Under the pieces are notes generated by a model. It did not search any database. It was not told where the DNA came from and was given only the letters and a program-made list of their open reading frames with translations. This document shows, one piece after another, positions 54,595 through 64,000 of a DNA stretch of 64,000 bases (position 1 is the first letter of the stretch; each line of letters starts with the position of its first letter). The stretch is from NCBI GenBank assembly GCA_964016885.1, contig OZ024757.1, forward strand, positions 20,234,446 to 20,298,445, given 5' to 3'. Source of the DNA: Eledone cirrhosa. Its lineage: Eukaryota > Mollusca > Cephalopoda > Octopoda > Eledonidae. Both the position numbers and the translations under genes were made by a program.

Positions 54595-54905
54595 CACAAC
54601 AGAAAGTACCCAGCCCACACTGTAAAGTGGTCGTGTAGGTGTGTGTGACAACAAAAATCACCAGCGGTCAGTGTAAAAAGCGCCCAGCCCACACTCTAAA
54701 GCGATCGTGTAGGTGTCATGACAAAAAGCACCTAGTACACACTGTAAATGTGGTTGGCATTAGGGAGGGCTTTCAGCCATAGAAACCAAGCCAAAATCCG
54801 TTCTGTGTGAGCAAAACACGGCCCTCTGACCTGGTTGTCTCACAATGGGAGAGCACCAACTACCTATGCTAGCAGGGAAAAAGGACATAAAACGATGATG
54901 ATGCA
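54595..54905 (+). mobile_element. SINE 3' modules in tandem
   Basis: AAAGTACCCAGCCCACACTG, AAAGTGGTCGTGTAGGTG repeats three times before GTAAATGTGGTTGGCATTAG, CTATGCTAGCAGGGAAAAAG and a GAT tail. Confidence 0.65.
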
Positions 54906-55035
54906 CACACAGACATTCATATATCATCATCATCGTTTAACATCTATCTTAAACAATGATGATGATGATGATGATGATGATGATATATGAATGTCTCTGT
55001 GTGTGCATCATCATCATTTTATGTCCATTTTTCCT
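54893..55035. repeat. Tail-to-tail inverted SINE ends
   Basis: GATGATGCACACACAGACAT TCATATATCATCATC is followed by the reverse order GATGATGATATATGAATGTC TCTGTGTGTGCATCATCATC, making an inverted repeat of about 45-bp arms around GTTTAACATCTATCTTAAAC. Confidence 0.8.
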
Positions 55036-55152
55036 GCTAGCATGGGTAGGTGGTGCTGTCCCGTAGGTGGTGCTGTCCTTCTTTCTCTGTGTTTCAAAGT
55101 TGACAAAGAGGGCTACACCAACACTGGGTTGGTGTAGCACCTACACTGTTAA

Positions 55153-55368
55153 GTGTTAAGAGTCGAAATTACTAGGGAATGGGACAAAAAAGATGAAAAT
55201 GATAGCAATAGTGACTCCTTAGCGTTAAAGGAATTTAGTATTTCACCAAATGTAACTATCTGCGTTGTTAGGAACTATGAACATTCTGCAGAATGTGTTT
55301 TCAATCTAAGGTCACTTGACTTGATTGGGATATTGAATATCCTAAGAACTGAGCAAACCTATAAGTAA
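55153..55368 (+). CDS. Unidentified 71-codon open frame
   Basis: An open frame reads MLRVEITREWDKKDENDSNS, DSLALKEFSISPNVTICVVR, NYEHSAECVFNLRSLDLIGI, LNILRTEQTYK. Base composition is less repetitive than its surroundings and the frame has mixed, protein-like composition. I do not recognise it. No splice context or promoter is evident; a transposon-protein fragment is the likeliest explanation. Confidence 0.2.
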   Translation: MLRVEITREWDKKDENDSNSDSLALKEFSISPNVTICVVRNYEHSAECVFNLRSLDLIGILNILRTEQTYK

Positions 55369-55496
55369 CAGTAGCAGTAAACCTTGCAAAGACATTTACT
55401 ATTTTTTATGCCCCTATGGCCTCATTTGTATGACAATTGATTGTAAAATGTGTGTGTTACCAAAATTTACCTCAGCTATAAAAAAAAATAATAATA

Positions 55497-55685
55497 ATAA
55501 CTGTTTCTACTTTAGGCACAAGGCCAGCAATTATCCAGTGCATTACTGGTACTTTATTTTATCGACCACGTAAGGATGAAAGGCAAAGTCAACCTCGGCG
55601 GGATTTGAACTCAGATCGTAAAGGGACGTAACTATGCTGGAAAGCATGGCGTCAGACCCTCTACCGATACTGCCAATCCACCGCC
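55497..55685 (-). mobile_element. SINE family B
   Basis: The reverse complement has GGCAGTATCGGTAGAGGGTC, GAGTTCAAATCCCGCCGAGG and CCTTGTGCCTAAAGTAGAAA. Confidence 0.9.
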
Positions 55686-55697
55686 ATGAGCTAATAA

Positions 55698-55963
55698 TAA
55701 TCATCATCATCAACGTTTAACATCCGTGTTCCACGCTTGCATGGGTTTGGACAGGGGTTTTCCCACTTGAGGCAAGAGTGATTATCTTGCTCGCATAGGA
55801 CTATCTGGCAGGTTTTCTACAGTTGGATGCCCTTCCTAACACCAACCACATTTACAGTGTGGGGCTGGGAGGTTTTTACCGTGTTGCCTACACGGCCACA
55901 TTACAGCGTGGAGTGTGTGTTTTTTGTCGTGACACCTACACGATCTCATTTGTTTCGGCCTGG

Positions 55964-55968
<5 letters not shown>
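55698..55968 (-). mobile_element. SINE-like family F
   Basis: Reverse complement carries the same GGTAAAAACCTCCCAGCCCC and CCCATGCAAGCGTGGAACAC segments as 36073-36405, ending in a GAT-type tail; an (ATA)n tract follows. 56040-56340 holds two diverged copies of TTAAGCTTC.TT.ACA...GGCACCACATTC and no exon. Confidence 0.75.
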
Positions 55969-55997
<29 letters not shown>

Positions 55998-56494
55998 ACA
56001 TGTACAGTGTGTATAATTACTTTAATATGTAAAATTGGGGGTTTGGTGTGTATTGTAATTTTTTGTGTATGAGGGGCTGCCCAAAGTCTAAATCTAGCCC
56101 TGACTGTGGAACTGTATCTAGTGTGAACTTAAGCTTCATTTACATTCACATACTGTCTCAGTTTAACTGGGTTTGTTTATTTGACTGTGGGGCACCACAT
56201 TCCATGTATATTTAAGCTTCTTTCACACACACTCTCCCTTTTTCTCTCTCTATCTCTATTTCTCTTTTACTTTTACTGGGTTAAGTTATTGAACTGTGTT
56301 CACGCAGAGGCACCACATTCAATGTTATCAATCATTACAAGGGTCTAAGGGATAGAGTAAAAAAATTAGGAAGGGTATCCAGCCATAGAAACCATGCCAA
56401 CAATACAATGTATGAGTGAGCTGCAAACATCTTAAATTTCTGGCCTCAGAGCATAACCTGGCTAACTTATGCAAGCACAGAAAATAGACATAAA

Positions 56495-56496
56495 CA

Positions 56497-56544
<48 letters not shown>

Positions 56545-56880
56545 GTAATGACAATAATGGTGATGGTGGTAATGATTATGGTGATGGTGGTAATGATTAT
56601 GGTGATGACAATAATGATGATGATGATGATGGTGATGGTAATGATGGTGATGACAATAATGGTGATGGTGGTAATGATTATGGTGATGACAATAATGATG
56701 ATGATGATGATGATGGTGATGACAATAATGGTGATGGTGGTAATGATTATGGTGATGACAATAATGATGATGATGATGATGGTAATGATGGTGATGACAA
56801 TAATGGTGATGGTGGTAATGATTATGGTGATGATGATGATGATGATGATGATAATGAATGAGGATGAAGAAGACGACAAA
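56495..56880. repeat. (GAT)n with 78-bp-scale higher-order units
   Basis: Trinucleotide GAT with recurring blocks GATGACAATAATGGTGATGG and TGGTAATGATTATGGTGATG. It follows a SINE-like tail (GCAAGCACAGAAAATAGACA TAAACA), so it probably grew from the SINE tail. Poly-Asp/Met/Ile frames are artefacts. 56880-57190 shows nothing. Confidence 0.95.
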
Positions 56881-57202
56881 TAATGATGGTGATAATGGTG
56901 ATGATTTTAAACAGCACTATTTTACAACATGAAAACAACAACAACAACAACAACAATTTAAACCAGACTGAAATGCATTAAATGAAGCCAAATTAGTTAT
57001 AATATATTTTCAGAAATGTTGCCAACAATTATTTAAAAAATTATACACACCTTACATTTCACTTAGTATAATTGATTTTTTTTTACAAATGGAACTCACT
57101 AGAGTTGTAGGAAATATTCAATCTATCAATCTGTTCTTGTTTTGAAACATCCTAAATTTCTGTATTTTATATATATATACAATAAAGCCTGCATGCTCTG
57201 AT

Positions 57203-57553
57203 CGATGTCATCATCATCATCATCATCATTTTATGTCCGCTTTTCCCTGCTTGCAAGGGTGGGATGGGAACTGATTCTGGCTTGATTTCTACAGCTGGAT
57301 GCCCTTCCTAACACCAACCTCATTTACAGTGAGTGCTGGGTGCTTTTTTGCCATGGCACCTCCACGACCACTTTGCAGTGGAATGATAGGGACACTAGTC
57401 CCTATCATCTCATTTCTACAGCTGAGTAAACTGGAGCAATGTGAAATAAAGTGTCTTGCTCAAGGAAACAACACATCACCCGGTCTGAGAATTGAACTCA
57501 CAACCTTTCGATTGCAAGGCCAATGCTCTAACCACTAAGCCATGTGCCTCCAT
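57203..57553 (-). mobile_element. SINE family A, full-length
   Basis: The reverse complement has TGGCTTAGTGGTTAGAGCAT, GAGTTCAATTCTCAGACCGG, body, GGTTGGTGTTAGGAAGGGCA, CCCACCCTTGCAAGCAGGGA and (GAT)n. Confidence 0.88.
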
Positions 57554-57574
57554 GTGTAATAGTAATATACAAGA

Positions 57575-57775
57575 ACAGCAAAGCATAAATGAATTGAGAG
57601 AGAAATTGGGCAAGAGAAGAGATTGCGTTGGTATGGCCATGTGATGGATATGAAGGTGCAGGGCAATTATAGAGGATGGAAGCTATGGAGTAGGAAGACC
57701 TAAGAAGGCCTGGGATGAGGTGATAAAAGCTGATCTTTTATCTCAAAGGCAAATGACACAGGATTATCATCATCA
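57575..57775 (+). mobile_element. LINE 3'-terminal fragment
   Basis: Plus-strand frames include LGKRRDCVGMAM-like and IEDGSYGVGRPKKAWDEVIK then ADLLS, QRQMTQD, equal in order to 54260-54455. Confidence 0.7.
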
Positions 57776-58155
57776 TTTAACGTCCATTTTCCATGTTAGC
57801 ATGGGTTAAAAAGGGTTGTTCTATTCAATGCAAGTCGGGGTCAGATGACCATATCTTGCTCATACAGAACTGATTTTGGCTTGGTTTCTAAGGCTGGATG
57901 TCCTTCCTAATGCCAACCACATTTACAGTGAGTACTAAGTGCTCATAACCATTGGTTTAGCAAGCTTTCTACAGCTGGATGCTCTTCCTATCACCAACCA
58001 ATTTACAGCATATACTGGGTGTGTTCATCATGTAGATCACCACCACTAGGGAGGCTGACATGTCTTTCACATAACTATAGAATCCTCCCAACCCTTTGTT
58101 TGGCAACTTTTCTATGGTTGGACTCCCTTCCTATCACTAACCAATTTACAATACT
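57775..58155 (-). mobile_element. SINE-like families F and E, joined
   Basis: The reverse complement has a GAT-type tail (CCCATGCTAACATGGAAAAT), GGTTGGCATTAGGAAGGACA and, upstream, family E modules (GTTGGTGATAGGAAGAGCAT, AACAAAGGGTTGGGAGGATT). Confidence 0.65.
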
Positions 58156-58299
58156 TTTGGAATTTTTGTCCTTAAGATGAGATCAAAACTAGTTTTCTTA
58201 GAGCTCAGAGACCTTTCTAAAGATTCTTGCTGTACCCAGTTTAATTTTCATTATTTTTATTATTATTATTATTATTTTAAATAATGTTGGATGGTTAAT

Positions 58300-58690
58300 A
58301 TGAAGCATTGTGAGATATGTAATAAAAGACTGATAAGTTTCAGAAAGCCAGTAAAATGTGGTAGAAATATATAAAGGGTAAAGTATGACAATAAAATAAA
58401 ACAAAGTAATGTTTTACCCAGGATATTTCAACACAATATTTCTGGGTTATTAATCCCTTTTCAAATGCAAAAAGAAACAAAAAACAGAAAACAAATCTGG
58501 ACCAGTTACAGAAGAACACATTGTTTACTTTTATTTGCAGCATTTTCTCCTTTTTACATTTGAAAATAGGGTTTTAACACTGAAATATACTGGGTAAGAT
58601 AAACAATACTTTGTTTTATTTGTCATCCTTTACTCTTTGTATATTTCTACCACATTGTACTGGATTTCTGAAATACTTAGTCAATTATTA
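58300..58690. mobile_element. Element with about 110-bp inverted arms
   Basis: Left arm 58329-58432 (TAAGTTTCAGAAAGCCAGTA, AAATGTGGTAGAAATATATA, ... ACAAAGTAATGTTTTACCCA) pairs imperfectly with right arm 58585-58680 (TGGGTAAGATAAACAATACT ... TGTATATTTCTACCACATTG). No ORF. Likely foldback/MITE. Confidence 0.7.
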
Positions 58691-58745
58691 TTTTAAATAT
58701 TTTTCACTCCACTTTTAACAGATTATTGATCTTTAAAAGCAAAGA

Positions 58746-58755
58746 GTGTGTGTGT

Positions 58756-58786
<31 letters not shown>

Positions 58787-58945
58787 GGGGGGGGGGGTTG
58801 TGTCATTTGTAGCAAAGCAAAGCAAAGTGTTCCACAGAAACCAAATGCGATATCTGTCTACCAATATAAAAATAAAACTAGTTGTAGTGTAAGTGGCTGG
58901 GTGGGTAAATGAATGCCCCCCCCCCCCCACACACACACACACATG
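58746..58945. repeat. (TG)n-poly-G and poly-C-(AC)n, inverted
   Basis: A TG tract runs into 28 consecutive G (58770-58797); about 120 bases later 13 or so C run into an AC tract (58915-58942). The two can pair and the G run can form a quadruplex. Run lengths may be affected by assembly. Confidence 0.85.
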
Positions 58946-59089
58946 CCAAAGACCCACAGGAGATAAAGGTTTCTTATAAAGAAAGCAGTCATAGTGAAAA
59001 CATTTTGGCATATAGATAATATTACACTCAGGTTTCTACAGACTGGGGTTTCAGGTGAGAGCTTGTTTCTTCTGCATTCCCAAGTTTCC

Positions 59090-59425
59090 AGAATGACTCA
59101 CCCATACTCACACATACACTCACATACACACACAGTCACTCTCTCACATACACACACAGTCACTCTCTCACATACACACACAGTCACTCTCTCACACACA
59201 CACACACAGCCACTCTCTCACATACACACACAGTCACTCTCTCACACACACACAGTCACTCTCTCACACACACACACAGTCACTCTCTCACATACACACA
59301 CAGTCACTCTCTCACATACACACACAGTCACTCTCTCACATACACACACAGTCACTCTCTCACATACACACACAGTCACTCTCTCTCACACACACACACA
59401 CAGTCACTCTCTCACACACAGAACT
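59090..59425. repeat. 24-bp-type minisatellite (CA plus CAGTCACTCTCT)
   Basis: Units CACATACACACACAGTCACTCTCT, with small length changes, repeat about 13 times. Poly Ser-His-Thr frame is an artefact. Confidence 0.95.
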
Positions 59426-59689
59426 TAAAACAGAATCAAAGAAATAAAGAAATAAGGAAAGGTGTGCAAAGCTGTCAGGTATAATTTTCCTAATTAACAT
59501 TCTCAAGAATCTCAGATTTGCATTTAATTAGAGAAGAATAACAATTAGGGTTTCATTTAGATTTTAACACATTTCAGCAATAAGATATTAACTAACGGAA
59601 GATGATATAACCCTAACCAACTCTCCTTAAAAAAAATAATTAAAAGAAAATGTTCATTAATGAATATAATTTTTAATTTATGGGTAAAA

Positions 59690-59845
59690 CCAACCAGCAG
59701 GAGACCCAGATGTAGACCTTGAGCAAGATGGTTAGATAACATCCAGACGGATCAATTAGAGAGGGTTGCTTCTGACAGGACTTGCTGCAAGGTGAAAACC
59801 CTCTCAGGAATAAATGGGCAAAGGAGGATTGATCTCCAGTAATTG
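59690..59845 (+). mobile_element. LINE 3' fragment
   Basis: One frame reads ARWLDNIQTDQLERVASDRT then CCKVKTLSGINGQRRIDLQ, resembling a LINE C-terminus (GRP..RW.DNI..D.....A.DR). Short; the family is uncertain. Confidence 0.45.
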
Positions 59846-59884
59846 ATTAGCTACTATTTTGTATATATTATTATTAGTAGTAAT

Positions 59885-60565
59885 AGGGCGGTGGATTGGC
59901 AGTATCGGTAGAGGGTCGGACGCTATGCTTTGAAGCATAGAGTTACGTCCCTTTACGATCTGAGTTCAAATCCCGCCGAGGTTATGTGCTGGCTTTGTGC
60001 CTAAAGTAGAAACAATTATTATTATTATTGTTGGCAGTGGATTGGCAGTATCAGTAGAGGGTCGGACGCCATGCTTTGAAGCATAGAGTTACGTCCCTTT
60101 ACGATCTGAGTTCAAATCCCGCCGAGGTTATGTGCTGGCCTTGTGCCTAAAGTAGAAATAATTATTATTATTAGTAGTAGTATCAGCAGAGTGTCGGATA
60201 ACATACATTGTGGCCCGAGTTCAAATCCCACTGAGGTTAGCTTTGTCTTTCATCCTCACGGCGATGACAAAATAAAGCACCAGTAATGTACTGGGGTCAA
60301 TTTTATTGACTTTACTCTTAAAATTGCTGGCCCTGTGCCTAGAGTAGAAACAATTATTATTATTATTGTTGGCAGTGGATTGGCAGTATCAGTAAAGGGT
60401 CGGACGCCATGCTTTCCAGCATAGAGTTACGTCCCTTTACGATCTGAGTTCAAATCCCGCCGAGGTTGACTTTGCCTTTCATCCTTACTGGGTCGATAAA
60501 ATAAAGTACCAGTAATGCACTGGGTAATTGCTGGCCTTGTGCCTAGCGTAGAGACAATTATTGTT
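59885..60565 (+). mobile_element. Four SINE family B copies head to tail
   Basis: Copies at 59885-60020, 60035-60172, 60178-60356 and 60364-60565 all read GGCAGTATC.GTA.AGGGTCGG, GAGTTCAAATCCC.C.GAGGT and GTAGAAA.AATTATTATTATT. The first two share the same internal deletion (GAGGTTATGTGCTGGC), so one is a duplicate of the other. Confidence 0.9.
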
Positions 60566-60749
60566 GGCAGTATCGTTAGAATGTCAGACATGTTACCTAA
60601 TACCAACTCATACTCTATTGGGAGTGCTGTAGTAATTCCACTACCACTATTATCATCATCCTTATTATTATATCTGTGACTGCATAAACACCCTTAATAA
60701 ACTATTGCTTCATACTAGTAGTGTTACTATTACTATAATCTTCATCATC

Positions 60750-61425
60750 ATCATCATTATCATCAGGTTTAGCGTCCGTGTTCCACGCTTGCATGGGTTT
60801 GGACGGGGGGTTTTCCCACTTGAGGCAAGAGTGGTTGTCTTGCTCGCATAGGACTGTCTGGCGGGTTTTCTACAGCTGGATGCCCTTCCTAACACCAACC
60901 ACATTTACAGTGTGGGGCTGGGAGGTTTTTACCGTGTTACCTACACGGCCACATTACAGCGTGGACTGTCTGGCGGGTTTTCTACAGCTGGATGCCCTTC
61001 CTAACACCAACCACATTTACAGTGTGGGGCTGGGAGGTTTTTACCGTGTTGCCTACACGGCCACATTACAGCGTGGACTGTCTGGCGGGTTTTCTACAGC
61101 TGGATGCCCTTCCTAACACCAACCACATTTACAGTGTGGGGCTGGGAGGTTTTTACCGTGTTGCCTACACGGCCACATTACAGCGTGGACTGTCTGGCGG
61201 GTTTTCTACAGCTGGATGCCCTTCCTAACACCAACCACATTTACAGTGTGGGGCTGGGAGGTTTTTACCGTGTTGCCTACACGGCCACATTACAGCATGG
61301 ACTGTCTGGCGGGTTTTCTACAGCTGGATGCCCTTCCTAACACCAACCACATTTACAGTGTGGGGCTGGGAGGTTTTTACTGTGTTGCCTACACGGCCAC
61401 ACGGTTTTTACCGTGTTGCCTACAT
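60750..61425 (-). repeat. 112-bp tandem array inside SINE family F
   Basis: The unit reads CTGTCTGGCGGGTTTTCTAC, AGCTGGATGCCCTTCCTAAC, ACCAACCACATTTACAGTGT, GGGGCTGGGAGGTTTTTACC, GTGTTGCCTACACGGCCACA, TTACAGCGTGGA; about five units from 60854. The GAT-type tail of the host SINE is intact at 60750-60800 in reverse complement. Units are nearly identical, so expansion is recent. 61425-61985 has no gene recognised. Confidence 0.92.
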
Positions 61426-61984
61426 GCCTTCATCTTTATTAGTGTTTGCTTACCACTGCATGAGTACCTTTAATGATAGCATGCTACCTAATACCAAGTC
61501 ATACTCCATAGCCAGTGATAGTTGTAACAGTGTTACTATTACTATAATCATCTTCCTCATTATATTATCAACGCTGGCCAAAAGATGTTTTCATTTGCAT
61601 ATCTTATCTTTGTTTAGTCTTCTTAAGTTTCACCGCTGTCAAATATATTCTTGCAATTGTTGAATACAACACTTCTTCTTGAGTTCTTCCTCCATTGAAG
61701 GTGAAAGCATTCATTTTGCTTTTCTAATGGCTAGAATAAATGTGGCTTGCCACATATATTCTCATAGATGTCTCTACTAACTGGAGCAGTTATGCCAACT
61801 CATTGTCAAATTAATAGTTGATCCTCTGTAAAGCCAATGGTGATGATGATGGCGAGGTCATCTAATTAAATCGATGATCACTGCATGAGCTACTGTTTAC
61901 TATGATACAAGCAGGATTTTTATCAAGACTTACTCCTCAAAGATCCAACCTCTTCTGCTAAACTATCCTATGGTAGTCATATGA

Positions 61985-62290
61985 GAGGCAACTTGTGAGA
62001 ATTGGATTAGCAACTGTGAGGTTGCGAGATTGATTCCAGGACTAGGCGATGCATTATGTCCTTAAGCAAGGCACTCTATTTCACATTGCTCTTTCTGTTA
62101 GGAGCTGCAACTGGTAGATAGCATCAGGCGATGCGTTATGTCTTTCAACTAACACTTTATTTCATGCTGCTCTTTCTGCCAAGAGTTCTGACCAATAGAT
62201 AGTATAAGCAATTAGAAAGATCACTGGAAACATTGTCTCCTTCGTGCGATCAGATGATTTCCACCCCACTCGGTAAGTGAATGGGGTCTG
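61985..62290 (+). mobile_element. SINE family C, internally duplicated
   Basis: TGAGGTTGCGAGATTGATTC (B box), GGCGATGCATTATGTCCTTA, TTTCACATTGCTCTTTCTG, GCTGCAACTGGTAGATAG, then the GGCGATGCGTTATGTC segment a second time and AATTAGAAAGATCACTGGAA, CATTGTCTCC. Confidence 0.75.
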
Positions 62291-62339
62291 GGATTTTGTT
62301 GAACATTTCTTTCTTTTCCTTTCCTAACCCTACCTTAGT

Positions 62340-62710
62340 TTAGTATACAGAGTTCAAGTTCAAATCTCCCCAAGGTCAACTTTGCCTTTCATCACTCCGG
62401 GTCGATAAAATAAAGTACCAGTAAAATACTATGGGTGATGTAATCAACTTTTACCTTCCCAACTGCCGGCCTTGTGACTAAATTAGATATCATTATGGAT
62501 TGGCAGAATTGGTAGAGTGTTGGACAAAATGCTTTGCAGCATATAGTTACATCCCTTTTCAATCTGAGTTCAAATCCCACTGAGGTTAGCTTTGCCTTTC
62601 ACCCTTACAAGGTCTATAAAATAAAGTACCAGTAACGTACTGATGGCGATTTAGTCGACTTTCCCCTCCCCCAAAATTGTGGGCCTTGTTGTGCCTAAAC
62701 CAGAAGCCAT
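62340..62710 (+). mobile_element. Two diverged SINE family B copies
   Basis: The first lacks its head (62350: GTTCAAATCTCCCCAAGGTC, GGGTCGATAAAATAAAGTAC). The second (62492-62710) has GGCAGAATTGGTAGAGTGTT, GAGTTCAAATCCCACTGAGG and AAAATAAAGTACCAGTAACG. Confidence 0.8.
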
Positions 62711-62944
62711 CACACAAAGAACATATAACAGATATCTCAACATATTTTGCTTTGCTTGAAATTTCTATTTTGTTATTATCATTCCCGTGAAGCCATATTT
62801 GATATTTTAATCCTTTTCTAACCATATTTCTACCATGAAATACACACTGCACATGTGTTTTAATTATTTTTAAATCCAAAACCATGTGATTGCAAAGGAA
62901 AGTTCTTAATACCTGCATCCATTTACAGCTATACCTCATTATTG

Positions 62945-63385
62945 AAATATCACTGGACCGAGATCTTTGGCGCTACGCAGTAATACAGAAGACCCGCCTT
63001 GCCTATGTACAAAGCGAAACCTACAGTCAGTAGGCACCTCTTAACCAAAAATACACCCCCACCCGCATCTACACCACCCCTTTCGCTGTAAAGTTATGTT
63101 GCTACCACAACATCCAGTCCTAAATAAATGAGGTCGTGTAGGTGTCACAACAAAAAAACACACAGTCCACGCTGTAATGTGTCCGTGTAGGTAACATGGT
63201 AAAAACCTCCCAGTCCACACTGTAAACGTGGTTGGTGTTAGGAAGGGCATTCAGCCGTAGAAAACCCGCCAGACAGTCCCATACGAGCGAGACGACCAAT
63301 CTTGCCTCAAGTGGGACAATTCCCGACTAAACCCATGCTAGTGTGGAAGATAGACGTTAAACGATGCTGATGATGATGATGTAGG
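62945..63385 (+). mobile_element. LINE end scrap followed by SINE family F
   Basis: SLDRDLWRYAVIQKTRLAYV-like frame (62950-63010) then GGTAAAAACCTCCCAGTCCA, GTTGGTGTTAGGAAGGGCAT, CCCATGCTAGTGTGGAAGAT, AGACGTTAAACGATGCTGAT. The LINE end and SINE body are directly adjacent, as at 6869-7315. Confidence 0.7.
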
Positions 63386-63524
63386 GCTTGGATCTCCATC
63401 ACTTCCACACTTGTTAGTCATGTAGTCATGCCTCGTATAAGTACACACACAAAACTTCATTACTACCACAATAATATGGGAGAATGTTCTCCAACATGCA
63501 GAACTCCAGGTGAATGCCATCTTA

Positions 63525-63790
63525 TGGAAAAAGCAGTGATAGGAAAGGCATCCAACCATAGAATGCCTGCCAAACAAAAGGTTGAGAGGGACCCGTCATT
63601 TGTGTCAAAGATATGAAAACTTCCCCTGTGCACTCAATAAAATGTAAGACCGTACATAAATGAAACGCACCCCCACCTCCGCCTATTTGGGTAGTCGGTA
63701 GTCCCACTTCAGTACTGATTTGGTCTATGTAGATCCATTCAACCCTATCCAGTAAAGAAAAATATTAAATGACGATGATGATGAACGATG
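63525..63790 (+). mobile_element. SINE-like family E
   Basis: GCAGTGATAGGAAAGGCATC, CAACCATAGAATGCCTGCCA, AACAAAAGGTTGAGAGGGAC, CTTCCCCTGTGCACTCAATA and a GATGATGATG tail. Confidence 0.7.
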
Positions 63791-63799
63791 ATATGCTGA

Positions 63800-64000
63800 T
63801 GACATCATTTCATTTCATTTTATTTCATTTTACATTGCTTTTTCCTTGCTTGCAAGGGTGGGACAAGAACTGATTCTGTCTTGATTTCTACAGCTGGATG
63901 CCCTTCCTAACACCAACCTCATTTTCAGTGAGTGCTGGGTGCTTTTTTGCCGTGGCACCTCCACGAGCACTTTACAGTGGAATGATAGGGACCCCAGTCC
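63800..64000 (-). mobile_element. SINE family A, cut by window end
   Basis: The reverse complement has GGGACTGGGGTCCCTATCAT body, GTGCCACGGCAAAAAAGCAC, GGTTGGTGTTAGGAAGGGCA and CCCACCCTTGCAAGCAAGGA. The tRNA-like head lies beyond 64000. Confidence 0.85.

Noticed and set aside
56328..56883. 130-183-codon poly-Asp, poly-Met and poly-Ile frames on both strands
   Set aside because: They are translations of (GAT)n in different frames, with no unique protein sequence.
58994..59428. 144-codon Ser-His-Thr repeat frame
   Set aside because: It is a translation of a 24-bp CA/TCACTCTCT minisatellite.
60778..61663. Repeated frames MPFLTPTTFTVWGWEVFTVL at 112-bp spacing, considered as a repeat protein
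   Set aside because: The same peptide appears wherever the SINE 3' module is read in this direction (e.g. 9119, 14788, 57299), so it is a translated SINE.

Overview
The window is repeat-rich animal nuclear DNA. AT-rich introns, GT-AG exons of 45-216 bp, tRNA-derived SINEs with GATGATG tails, decayed LINEs, mariner-type and TTAA-flanked elements, and long (TA)n and satellite arrays together suggest a cephalopod, most likely an octopus. That assignment rests on recalled repeat character and has not been checked by search.

Only one host gene can be supported. It lies on the minus strand and encodes the C-terminal half of a neuron navigator protein (NAV family; UNC-53 in worms), which is a cytoskeleton-associated AAA+ ATPase. 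Eleven exons join in phase from 53180 down to 9832, and a twelfth candidate exon lies at 3660-3756. Transcript order is 53136-53180, 49451-49548, 47789-47878, 43082-43175, 38983-39057, 37297-37468, 33982-34197, 33617-33688, 32370-32566, 30534-30652, 9832-10045 and perhaps 3660-3756. Walker A (GPSGTGKT) is in 37297-37468, Walker B (VIILDN) in 33982-34197, and a sensor-like asparagine (GTMNQ) in 33617-33688. Neither the 5' part of the gene nor an unambiguous stop codon is in the window.

The rest is intronic or flanking repeat. Positions 1-9.8 kb hold LINE scraps, a TTAA/CCCTTT MITE with internal tandem expansion, a 26/28-bp minisatellite and about 1.3 kb of (TA)n. The 20.5-kb intron at 10.0-30.5 kb holds a 60-bp satellite, a possible Penelope-like fragment with a hammerhead-like core, a 97-bp satellite apparently made from a LINE 3' end, an AAC-rich tract, SINEs, MITEs and a LINE fragment. 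Positions 30.6-53 kb have NAV exons interleaved with hairpin elements, two deleted mariner-like elements, a 99-bp and a 127-bp array, and LINE pieces. Positions 53.2-64 kb hold SINE clusters, a 112-bp array, GAT and TCACTCTCT-type arrays and a poly-G tract, with no exon recognised.

The most notable structural theme is retroelement 3'-end sequence turned into tandem arrays (97-, 112- and 127-bp units and a 39-bp unit inside a SINE), together with a 3' module shared between LINE tails and several SINE families. Almost all long open frames in the window come from microsatellites or from satellites whose unit length is a multiple of three.
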